Below are positions 1 through 5,802 of a DNA stretch of 8,116 nucleotides, one piece after another (the stretch's first letter is position 1; the number at the start of each line of letters is the position of its first letter). The DNA comes from Chloroflexota bacterium (GTDB lineage Bacteria; Chloroflexota; Limnocylindria; Limnocylindrales; CSP1-4), in assembly GCA_013696275.1 (NCBI GenBank), contig JACCYW010000477.1, positions 1 to 8,116 of the forward strand, in the 5' to 3' direction. The notes beneath the pieces were generated by a model. It ran no database searches. It was not told the origin of the DNA and was given only the letters and a program-made list of their open reading frames with translations. Position numbers and translations under genes: made by a program.

Positions 1-1
1 G

Positions 2-889
2 TGGCAGGCCGAGGAGATGGTGACCTTGCCCTTGGCGCTCGAGCTGCGGCGTCGCCTGGGCGGTCTCGTGGTGTACGACTCACACGACCTGGACGTCCAC
101 AGCGCCCGCTTCGTCCGTCTCCCCCGGCCCTGGCGCCTGCTCCTGGCCCGTGGCGAGCGCAGGTGGGCCCGCGCCGCGGACGCGCTGATCTCCGCCAACG
201 ATGGCTACGCGGCGGTGCTCGAGCGTGCGTGGGGCCGTGCCCCCACCGTCATCCTGAACAGCCCGCCCGACTACGACCCGCCTGATCCTCCCGAGCGCAG
301 ATGGCACCACCTGCTCGGACTCCCGGCCGATGGCAGGGTCGTGCTCTACCTGGGTCTGGTCATGCCGGGCCGGGGCATCACTCAGCTGTGCCAGGCCATG
401 GCGCAGGTCCCTGGCGCGACGCTCGTGGTGGCTGGCTTCGGCGCGGGATATGAAAGCTATCGCCAGCGGGCGATGACGCTACCCCATGCCGACCGGATCG
501 CATTTCCAGGCAGCGTGGAGCACAGGCAGATCCTGCCCTTCGTGGCCTCCGCTGATGTGTGCGCGATGCCGGTGCAGGGCGACACGCTGAACCACCGGCT
601 GAACGTGCCCACCAAGCTGTTCGATGCCATGGCAGCTGGCGTGCCGGTCGTGGCCAGTGACCTGCCCGGGTTGGCCCCCATCGTCCGCGCCACCGGTTGC
701 GGCGAGCTGTGTGATCCGGACGACCCGGTCGACATAGCGCGCGCCATCAACCTCATCCTCGATGCGCCGGAGGTGCGTCGGGTGGCATATCGGGATGCAT
801 GTCTCGCAGCAGCCCGCGGGCGGTATGGATGGCCACGTCAAGCTCAGATCCTGCGCCGGTTGTATGCCGACCTGCGCGTGGCAGGGTAG
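2..889 (+). CDS. Glycosyltransferase family 4 (GT1-domain) protein, 5'-truncated by the window
   Basis: This is the C-terminal part of a GT-B glycosyltransferase, expected to transfer a sugar from a nucleotide-sugar donor onto a glycan or lipid carrier in the cytoplasm. The frame is open to the left edge (WQAEE precedes the Met at nt 17), and the end of an N-terminal Rossmann-like domain is present (VVYDSHDLD), so Met17 is probably internal. Counted from that Met, the C-terminal domain opens with VVLYLGLVMPGRG (108-120), then VVAGFG (137-142), ASADVCAMP (177-185) and the donor-binding PTKLFDAMAAGVPVVASDLPG (198-218). The usual KLFE glutamate is Asp203, and no clear first Glu of an EX7E motif is visible. 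This occurs in some GT4 subgroups and makes the donor uncertain. The gene converges on the DUF354 gene with a 21-bp gap and no obvious terminator. The GT4 call is strong; the substrate is unknown. Confidence 0.88.
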   Translation, partial: WQAEEMVTLPLALELRRRLGGLVVYDSHDLDVHSARFVRLPRPWRLLLARGERRWARAADALISANDGYAAVLERAWGRAPTVILNSPPDYDPPDPPERRWHHLLGLPADGRVVLYLGLVMPGRGITQLCQAMAQVPGATLVVAGFGAGYESYRQRAMTLPHADRIAFPGSVEHRQILPFVASADVCAMPVQGDTLNHRLNVPTKLFDAMAAGVPVVASDLPGLAPIVRATGCGELCDPDDPVDIARAINLILDAPEVRRVAYRDACLAAARGRYGWPRQAQILRRLYADLRVAG

Positions 890-910
890 GTGCGCGACGG
901 CTTGGTCCTG

Positions 911-1909
911 TCAGCGCCGGAGGATCTCCTCGGTCACCTGATCCGCCAGCGGCTCGAACGGTTGCGGCCTGGGCGTCCGCTTCTGGATGATGACCTGCTC
1001 GGGACGCTCCAGCTTGGCCATCCGGCCGCTCTCGATGAGCATCCGATCCACCGCCCCGATGGCACCCACGAACGTGGTCCAGGTCGGGACACCAAGGAGC
1101 GCCGCCTCGCGATTCATGGAACCCCCGGCACTGATCACGACATCGGCGGCATACAGCAAGGAGGGACCATCGATGAGCCGATCGGGTATCACCACCCCAC
1201 GGGCACGCTCGTAGATGGCGTGCTGCTGCGCGTCACGCGGGAGCATGACGATCTGGGCATCCGTCGCGCGGACGTGGGCCAGTGCCCGGTCGAAGAGGCC
1301 GCTGCTGTGGATCCCGCGGTTGTACAGGCTCATCGAAGCCGGCGGTCGCATGACCGCGATGGGGCGCCGCGTATCAAGCCCCAGCTGGGCCGGCACGGTG
1401 AGATCCGGCTCGAAGTCGGCCAGCGTCACCTGCTCCTTGAGCCCATGGATGGGTCGGTAGCGCCGCGCGTCGAGTCCGAGCGCCTTGAGCGAGGCGAACG
1501 GGACCACGGCAGGGAACATGACCTTGTCCGCAAGTCGGAAGTTGACCCTGTGTTCGATGGTCGCCCCCTCGTAGTCCTGGATGACCGTGTTGTGCAAGTG
1601 CAGCGCGCGGGAGGCGACGGAGAGATCGTTCGAGCCGATGCTGACGGCCTGTCCGATGCCTCTGCCTCGACCGAAGCGGATGAGCGCGAGGCTGCGCCGA
1701 GCCAGGTTGAAGGCCTTGCCCGGGATGGTCGCACCACCGTGCCGGCCGATGGTCGTGTGCGGGATGTCGAACAGCTCCAGCAGTCCGACCGTCTGGGCGA
1801 AGTCGCGGGCGGTCATGATCGTCTCCACGCCGGCGTCCGCCATGCGCCGCATGATGGGTCGGAAGAAGAGGACCTCGGGAGAGTTCGTGACGTCGATCCA
1901 GACCCTCAA
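911..1909 (-). CDS. DUF354 family protein (predicted GT-B-fold glycosyltransferase-like)
   Basis: The protein matches the DUF354 family, which resembles UDP-GlcNAc 2-epimerase and GT-B glycosyltransferases; its biochemical role is not established. The N-terminus has the signature WIDVTNSPEVLFFRP, followed by TARDFAQT and the IGRHGG loop. The C-terminal half has VISAGGSMNREAALLGVP (about residues 258-275), which resembles the nucleotide-sugar binding part of GT-B enzymes. I chose a TTG start at 1909 because a GAGGAG Shine-Dalgarno lies 7 nt upstream, and family members usually begin almost directly with the (R/K)xWID strand. An ATG at 1930 would add seven residues (MHTRSQR) but has no visible SD. 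The length of about 332 aa is normal for the family. Neighbouring GT4 and sulfotransferase genes suggest a role in surface glycans, which is inferred from context only. Confidence 0.86.
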   Translation of the reverse strand: MRVWIDVTNSPEVLFFRPIMRRMADAGVETIMTARDFAQTVGLLELFDIPHTTIGRHGGATIPGKAFNLARRSLALIRFGRGRGIGQAVSIGSNDLSVASRALHLHNTVIQDYEGATIEHRVNFRLADKVMFPAVVPFASLKALGLDARRYRPIHGLKEQVTLADFEPDLTVPAQLGLDTRRPIAVMRPPASMSLYNRGIHSSGLFDRALAHVRATDAQIVMLPRDAQQHAIYERARGVVIPDRLIDGPSLLYAADVVISAGGSMNREAALLGVPTWTTFVGAIGAVDRMLIESGRMAKLERPEQVIIQKRTPRPQPFEPLADQVTEEILRR

Positions 1910-2035
1910 GCGCTGGCTCCTCGTGTGCATCTATCCGGCCGGCCCGACACCGCTCGATAGTAGGCTGCCCGCCGACAGGTACGCAGCCAGCGGGACGCCA
2001 TCACCACGGAGGGCGACCTGACAATCCTTGACAAA

Positions 2036-2869
2036 GTGCGCAACAGGACGGCTCGCGTGCGGCAGCATCGCTGGCGCATGCGCCACTACCAGAGCGCCGA
2101 ACGGCACATCGTCGTGGGCGGATCGCCGCGCAGCGGCACCACGCTGTTCCGCCGCATCCTGGACCGCCATCCGTCCATCTGTTGTGGACCGGAGATGAGC
2201 CTCTATCTCCCGGCTCGCTTCCAGTTCGACCCGTTGGCCGCGCTGTCCGGGATACCCGCCGCAGAGCTGCGCGCGATGGTCCGCGCCAGCCCGTCCCAGG
2301 CTGGGATGATCGACTCGTTCGCCGACCGGTATCGGCGCGAACGCGACAAGCCCCGCTGGGCGGAGAAGACCCCTCGCAACGTCCGTCACTTCGGGTGGAT
2401 CATGGAGCGCTTCCCGGATGCCCGCTTGGTACACATGGTCCGCGACGGGCGCGACGTGGTCTGCTCGGCCGCGGAGCATCCTGATCGCCGGTGGGTCGAT
2501 GGCAGATGGGAGTGGCAGCTGCACCCGCGACAGCTGGAGGATCACGCGCGCGCTTGGGTCGCTGACACGGCGGCGGGGATGCTGCTACGGGGCGATCCCC
2601 GGTACTACGAGCTGCGCTACGAGGATCTGGTCCAGCGACCGGAAGTATCACTGCGGGCACTGTGCGACTTCCTGGGTGAACCGTTCGCCCCGGAGCTCGT
2701 CGATGCAGGGCAGCCAGGTCCGCCACTCCCTGCGGAGGTGGCGCCCGACCGAGGGCCCGTCTTCACCAGCTCCATCGGGCGCTGGCGCCGCGACCTACCC
2801 GTCGCGGAACTGCAGAAGGTCCTCCGGATATGCGGTCCTCGCCTCAAGGAGCTGGGTTACGGCGATTGA
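2036..2869 (+). CDS. Sulfotransferase family protein (PAPS-dependent type)
   Basis: The protein is expected to transfer a sulfuryl group from 3'-phosphoadenosine 5'-phosphosulfate to a hydroxyl or amine acceptor, perhaps a carbohydrate. Visible motifs are the 5'-phosphosulfate loop GGSPRSGTT (28-36), WAEKTPRN (108-115), the 3'-phosphate-binding stretch LVHMVRDGRDVVCS (131-144), YYELRYEDLVQRP (190-202) and SSIGRWRRDL (245-254). Together they make a complete single-domain enzyme of about 277 aa. Start choice is uncertain. GTG 2036 is the first standard start after an in-frame stop at 1961-1963, but the only SD-like run (GGAGGG, 2008-2013) is 22 nt away. ATG 2078 would remove 14 Arg-rich residues and put the P-loop about 14 residues from the N-terminus, as is common in the family. 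The gene is divergent from the DUF354 gene. Confidence 0.88.
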   Translation: MRNRTARVRQHRWRMRHYQSAERHIVVGGSPRSGTTLFRRILDRHPSICCGPEMSLYLPARFQFDPLAALSGIPAAELRAMVRASPSQAGMIDSFADRYRRERDKPRWAEKTPRNVRHFGWIMERFPDARLVHMVRDGRDVVCSAAEHPDRRWVDGRWEWQLHPRQLEDHARAWVADTAAGMLLRGDPRYYELRYEDLVQRPEVSLRALCDFLGEPFAPELVDAGQPGPPLPAEVAPDRGPVFTSSIGRWRRDLPVAELQKVLRICGPRLKELGYGD

Positions 2870-2935
2870 TGCTGCCTGACCGTCAGCCCTGACCGCGCGA
2901 TCCAGGGTGGCGGCGCGATGAGTGCTGGCGCGATC

Positions 2936-3214
2936 CTAGACGTGACGATGAAGGTCGCTCTCCGCCGTCGTCTCGAGCTCGTCCTGGCTGCGCGGCGGCT
3001 GTTCCCAGCCCATCGCTTCCGCGTCGCGCTTCGAGACGTTGAGGCGCACCTCCTCGTCCTGGACGTTCGCGATAGCCGACGAAGGGATGAACATGTCACC
3101 CGAAAGGCCCCGCCGGGCGATGACGTAGTCCTGGCCGACCTCGCGGACGGTGCCCAAACGTAGCCCGTCGTTGGTGATCACGCCCCAACCGTGTTTCAGG
3201 TCCGTCATCCGCAT
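2936..3214 (-). CDS. PRC-barrel / DUF2171-like small protein
   Basis: This is a small protein of about 92 aa that I recognise as PRC-barrel-like (DUF2171-type). The pattern GWGVITNDGLRLGTVREVGQ, then YVIARRGLSGDMFIPSSAI and ANVQDEEVRLNVSKRDAE, is a short all-beta barrel in which a modified-surface residue run alternates with turn glycines. The family is often annotated as stress-associated or RNA/cytoskeleton-associated, but the function here is unknown. The tail (GWEQPPRSQDELETTAESDLHRHV) is hydrophilic. Five Met codons compete at the N-terminus. An AGGAG at 3224-3228 is 9 nt from the ATG at 3214, 3 nt from the one at 3220, and abuts the one at 3223, so 3214 is preferred. The gene follows tRNA-Ser on the same strand and converges on the sulfotransferase gene. 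Confidence 0.8.
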   Translation of the reverse strand: MRMTDLKHGWGVITNDGLRLGTVREVGQDYVIARRGLSGDMFIPSSAIANVQDEEVRLNVSKRDAEAMGWEQPPRSQDELETTAESDLHRHV

Positions 3215-3323
3215 GCGCATCATCTCCTGGGACGAGGTGATCCTCTCGCGCCGGCCAGCGGCGAGTGGGCTGTCGCGGCCAGCTTACGCCTGCCCCGACT
3301 CAGCTGCGACCGGCGCGACCCAT

Positions 3324-3356
3324 GCCGTGATGCCTCCTGCGCACATCGATCACGGC
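3324..3356 (-). repeat. Hairpin directly after the tRNA-Ser 3' end
   Basis: A perfect 8-bp inverted repeat, GCCGTGAT (3324-3331) and ATCACGGC (3349-3356), encloses a 17-nt loop and begins one base beyond the encoded CCA. In the minus-strand transcript it could act as a 3' processing or termination signal for the tRNA, although no U-tract follows. The loop contains AGGAGG in the minus-strand sense (3333-3338). Confidence 0.5.
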
Positions 3357-3357
3357 G

Positions 3358-3445
3358 TGGCGGAGAGGGTGAGATTCGAACTCACGAGCACTTGCGTGCC
3401 TACGGTTTTCAAGACCGTCGCCTTCAACCACTCGGCCACCTCTCC
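3358..3445 (-). tRNA. tRNA-Ser(UGA), 3' CCA encoded
   Basis: Read on the minus strand, the 7-bp acceptor GGAGAGG pairs with CCTCTCC, followed by discriminator G and an encoded CCA (3358-3360). The D arm is GCC...GGC. The anticodon stem ACGGT/ACCGT encloses loop CTTGAAA, giving anticodon TGA at 3409-3411, which reads UCA and related serine codons. The long variable arm has stem GCAC/GTGC closed by a GCAA tetraloop, as expected of a type II tRNA. The T arm GTGAG-TTCGAAT-CTCAC is canonical. Total length is 88 nt. It lies between two small minus-strand genes, about 1 kb beyond the 3' end of serS, whose product would charge it. Confidence 0.97.
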
Positions 3446-3460
3446 CGGCCGGCCAGCATA

Positions 3461-3475
3461 GCGCCGCCCCGGCGC
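3461..3475. repeat. Short GC hairpin between DUF6582-like gene and tRNA-Ser
   Basis: GCGCCG and CGGCGC form a perfect 6-bp inverted repeat with a CCC loop. A 12-bp palindrome, CCGGGATCCCGG, lies close by at 3489-3500. Together they could end transcription of the upstream minus-strand gene before the tRNA, but there is no U-tract, so the role is uncertain. Confidence 0.3.
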
Positions 3476-3501
3476 CAGGCTGGGGATGCCGGGATCCCGG
3501 G

Positions 3502-3768
3502 TCAGCGGGCGGGCTTCTTCTTGGCCGCCTTGGTCACCGTCCGGGTATCGGCGAGTTCGACACCGTGCTCATCGGCCGCCGCAAGGACCTTCTTGGCCGC
3601 CTTGCGCTTCGCATCGCCGCTCTGGAAGTCGGTCGTGCTGAAGTACGAGGCAGCGCTGCGGACATGACCAGCGTCATTGACAGGCAGCTTCCGCTCGCCG
3701 TCATCGGCGATGTAGGCGAACTCGTCGTCGGGCAGCTTGTCACGCTGCTTCGCGCTGAGTTTGGCCAT
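3502..3768 (-). CDS. DUF6582-like small protein with Lys/Arg-rich tail
   Basis: This 88-aa soluble protein resembles DUF6582: MAKLSAKQRDKLPDDEFAY (1-19), then the RKLPVNDAGHVRSAASYF core (26-43) and a helical segment to about residue 73. The same motif appears as a domain in some phage and bacterial proteins, where its biochemical role is not settled. The C-terminus (TKAAKKKPAR) is strongly basic and could contact nucleic acid; that is inference. I chose the start at 3768 because AAAGGAG sits 7 nt upstream and the MAKLS opening is typical of the family. An extended reading to 3885 is not supported. The gene is a neighbour of tRNA-Ser on the same strand and is divergent from the acidic gene pair. 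Confidence 0.8.
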   Translation of the reverse strand: MAKLSAKQRDKLPDDEFAYIADDGERKLPVNDAGHVRSAASYFSTTDFQSGDAKRKAAKKVLAAADEHGVELADTRTVTKAAKKKPAR

Positions 3769-3834
3769 CTTCAGGCTCCTTTCGTACCGACCGTCCGTCT
3801 CCGCGTCACCGCACTCGGCCGCGGATGGGCGGCG

Positions 3835-3840
3835 ATGATA
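3835..3840 (-). promoter_or_regulatory. Possible -10 element for the DUF6582-like gene
   Basis: On the minus strand TATCAT matches five of six positions of the sigma70 -10 consensus, about 70 nt upstream of the chosen start. I see no convincing -35 box at the right spacing, so this is a weak call. Confidence 0.25.
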
Positions 3841-3990
3841 GACTAGCCCGAACCGGGTGGCCGATGATGGGCGCCCGATGGGCATGTTCGAAACGTAGCT
3901 GCAAGGCGCGCATCCGATCGACCATCGAGGCGGGGGGTCGCGGCCGCCGAAGATAAGGAACCGCCAAAGTCAGCATAGGGAGTCGGAGAC

Positions 3991-4233
3991 ATGCCGGACC
4001 GCGATCTCATCGATACCGAGCCCGCCCCAGCCGGATCAGCTGAATCCGATGTGGCCGGCCCGGAAGCCACCAGCATCAGCGGCGACTACGCCACGGGCGG
4101 AGACCAGCTAGCCCCCGCTGGTCCGACCGAGGAGGCGGCTGATCCGGTCGGCCGCGACAACATCGCTCAGGGTCTGGTCGGCGGTCGGATGGGTACGGCT
4201 CATCCGTCCGAGGGACAGGGCCAGGGCGGCTGA
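3991..4233 (+). CDS. Small acidic hypothetical protein A
   Basis: This is an unrecognised 80-aa protein. A GGGAG Shine-Dalgarno stands 8 nt before the ATG. The product has about 14 Asp/Glu against three Arg and no Lys. It is rich in Gly, Ala, Pro, Ser and Thr, has no predicted membrane segment or signal peptide, and looks intrinsically disordered. It carries the segments GPTEEAADPVGRDN (about 44-57) and QGLVGGRMG, and ends in GQGQGG. It is followed 35 bp later by a second acidic small gene on the same strand, so the two are probably one operon. Function is unknown. Its reality as a gene rests on the SD, the absence of any competing gene here, and the paired arrangement. Confidence 0.62.
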   Translation: MPDRDLIDTEPAPAGSAESDVAGPEATSISGDYATGGDQLAPAGPTEEAADPVGRDNIAQGLVGGRMGTAHPSEGQGQGG

Positions 4234-4268
4234 CAGGCCGGGGAGACAGGGATGAAGGGAGGTCTTAC

Positions 4269-4451
4269 ATGACCGATGAGCAGACACCGGATGAGGGTGA
4301 CCAGGGACCGATCGAAGCACCCGGCGTGCCGATCGACCGCGACTTGGGCGAGGAAGGCAGCGGGCCGGTCTACCAGGCCCCTTCTGCGGACCAGGATGTA
4401 GCGAGCGATCCAGGCTACGACCCCGGAGTGGACGGCCGACACAACGGCTAG
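4269..4451 (+). CDS. Small acidic hypothetical protein B
   Basis: This is an unrecognised 60-aa protein. A strong AAGGGAGG Shine-Dalgarno sits 6 nt before the ATG, the best SD in this part of the window. The product has about 15 Asp/Glu against two Arg. It is Gly- and Pro-rich, lacks Cys and Trp, has few hydrophobic residues, and is probably disordered. It begins MTDEQTPDEGDQGP and ends DPGYDPGVDGRHNG. It shares with the preceding gene an Asp/Glu-rich, Gly/Pro-spaced composition but no clear alignment, so relatedness cannot be claimed. Its stop codon lies inside an inverted repeat shared with the end of serS. Function is unknown. Confidence 0.62.
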   Translation: MTDEQTPDEGDQGPIEAPGVPIDRDLGEEGSGPVYQAPSADQDVASDPGYDPGVDGRHNG

Positions 4452-4491
4452 GCTGACTGTTCAGGCTGGGCGCCGTCACCAGCCGGCCTAG
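4448..4491. terminator. Candidate bidirectional terminator between acidic gene B and serS
   Basis: A nested inverted repeat lies between the two convergent genes. The outer arms are CTAGG (4448-4452) and CCTAG (4487-4491), and the inner arms are GGCTGG (4464-4469) and CCAGCC (4479-4484). The outer arms contain the stop codons of both flanking genes. There is no U-tract on either strand, so termination is inferred from position and symmetry only. Confidence 0.35.
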
Positions 4492-5789
4492 AGGGCAGGT
4501 CGGAGGGTATCTCCCAACCGTGGTCGCAGGACCTCTGGCACTTCCAGGCTGCCATCGGGACGCTGATAGACCTCCAGGACGGCGGCGACCGTCCGCGCCA
4601 GGGCGAGCCCGGAGCCATTCAGGGTATGCACCATCTCCGCCTTTGACGTGGGCGTCGGGCGCCAGCGGATGTCCATGCGGCGCGCCTGGTAATCCCGGAA
4701 GTTCGAGACCGAGCTGACCTCCAGCCAGTCCTCCACGCCGGGTGCCCAGGCCTCCAAGTCGTACTTCTTGGCCTGCACGAAGCCCATGTCGCGAGTCGCC
4801 ATCAGCTTCACGCGATAGGCCAGACCAAGCCGCTGGAGGCAGCTCTCCGCCCGCTCGGTGAGCCATTCCAGCGTCTGCCCGGACTCGGCGGGGCGTTCGA
4901 AGCAGACCATCTCCACCTTGTCGAACTGGTGGACGCGCAGGATGCCGCGGGTCTTGGAGCCGGCCGCACCAGCTTCTCGACGAAAGCAGGGCGAGTAGGC
5001 CACGTAGCGGATGGGCAGGCGCGACCCCTCCAGGATCTCGTCGCGATGCAGGTTCGTGACCGGCACCTCCGCCGTCGGGACCAGATAGAGGTCGTCACGG
5101 GTGACGACGTACATCTGATCCTCCTTGTCCGGTATCTGGCCGGTGCCGCGCGCTGATTCGGCATTGACGACGGCCGGCGGCCATATCTCGGTCATGCCGT
5201 GCTCACGGGTATGGATGCCGATGAACAGGTCGATCAGCGCGCGCTGAAGGGCCGCGCCCGCCCCCCGATAGACCGGGAAGCCCGATCCGGCGACCTTGGC
5301 GCCGCCGGCCAGGTCGAAGATGCCGAGGCTGTCGGCGACCTCCCAGTGCGGGCGCCGTGTCCAGCCCGACTCTGCGTGCGCCGCGGGCTCGCCCCAGGTC
5401 CGGACGATGACACTGGCTTCCTCGCCACCGACCGGGACCTCCGGATCGGCTGGATTGGGGATGCGCAGCAGCAGGTCATCCAAGCGTGCCTGGATGTCGG
5501 CCGAGATCGCTTCGGCTGATTCGATGCGGCGGCCGATCTCGCTCGACCTGCCGCGCAGTGCCACGACCTCAGAAGAGCCAGGGTCACCACCCTTGCGCAA
5601 CTGCTTTCCGATCCGCTCGCTGAGCCCTTTTCGCTCGGCTCGCAGAGCGTCCGTCGCACCGAGCTGTTGCCTGCGTCGAGCGTCCAGCGCCAGCGCCTCG
5701 TCGACCAAAGCTGGGTCCTCGCCCTTGTCCAGGGCGCCCTGGCGCACTCGATGGGCGTCCTCGCGCAGGCGCTGCAGACCGACACTCAC
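4488..5789 (-). CDS. serS: Seryl-tRNA synthetase
   Basis: This class II aminoacyl-tRNA synthetase joins serine to tRNA-Ser in the cytoplasm. The 433-aa product has the full layout. An N-terminal antiparallel coiled-coil arm that contacts the long variable arm of tRNA-Ser occupies about residues 25-110. It is followed by the TAEVP serine-binding loop (239-243), motif 2 with FRREAGAAGSKTRG and the VHQFDKVEM strand (269-294), and motif 3 with LNGSGLALARTVAAVLE (390-406). The start is a GTG at 5789, 13 nt after the lysK stop. No clear SD is visible, so translation may be coupled to lysK. There is no ATG in the near frame, and further upstream extension would overlap lysK. It is the last gene of the greA-lysK-serS operon. 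Confidence 0.96.
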   Translation of the reverse strand: MSVGLQRLREDAHRVRQGALDKGEDPALVDEALALDARRRQQLGATDALRAERKGLSERIGKQLRKGGDPGSSEVVALRGRSSEIGRRIESAEAISADIQARLDDLLLRIPNPADPEVPVGGEEASVIVRTWGEPAAHAESGWTRRPHWEVADSLGIFDLAGGAKVAGSGFPVYRGAGAALQRALIDLFIGIHTREHGMTEIWPPAVVNAESARGTGQIPDKEDQMYVVTRDDLYLVPTAEVPVTNLHRDEILEGSRLPIRYVAYSPCFRREAGAAGSKTRGILRVHQFDKVEMVCFERPAESGQTLEWLTERAESCLQRLGLAYRVKLMATRDMGFVQAKKYDLEAWAPGVEDWLEVSSVSNFRDYQARRMDIRWRPTPTSKAEMVHTLNGSGLALARTVAAVLEVYQRPDGSLEVPEVLRPRLGDTLRPAL

Positions 5790-5802
5790 GTCTGAGGCAG
5801 AC

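Noticed and set aside
890..1960. A 356-codon open frame on the plus strand
   Set aside because: It lies fully antisense to the DUF354 gene, and its translation is an Arg/Asp/His-rich string with no family pattern, as expected of a GC-rich shadow.
1957..1962. TACTAT on the minus strand as a -10 box for the DUF354 gene
   Set aside because: It matches four of six positions only, and no -35-like sequence lies at the right distance.
2028..2033. TTGACA, a perfect -35 hexamer before the sulfotransferase gene
   Set aside because: No -10-like sequence occurs at 16-18 bp downstream, and it almost abuts the GTG start.
3489..3500. Palindrome CCGGGATCCCGG
   Set aside because: A perfect palindrome without a loop or U-tract; it is easily explained by chance in GC-rich DNA, so it is mentioned only beside the nearby hairpin.
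3769..3885. N-terminal extension of the DUF6582-like protein
   Set aside because: AAAGGAG with 7-nt spacing and the MAKLS opening mark the ATG at 3768; the extension is unstructured.
3957..3984. GGAACC followed by GTC, resembling an ECF-sigma promoter
   Set aside because: Spacing is too long and the start point would fall on the ATG, which conflicts with the good SD upstream of protein A.
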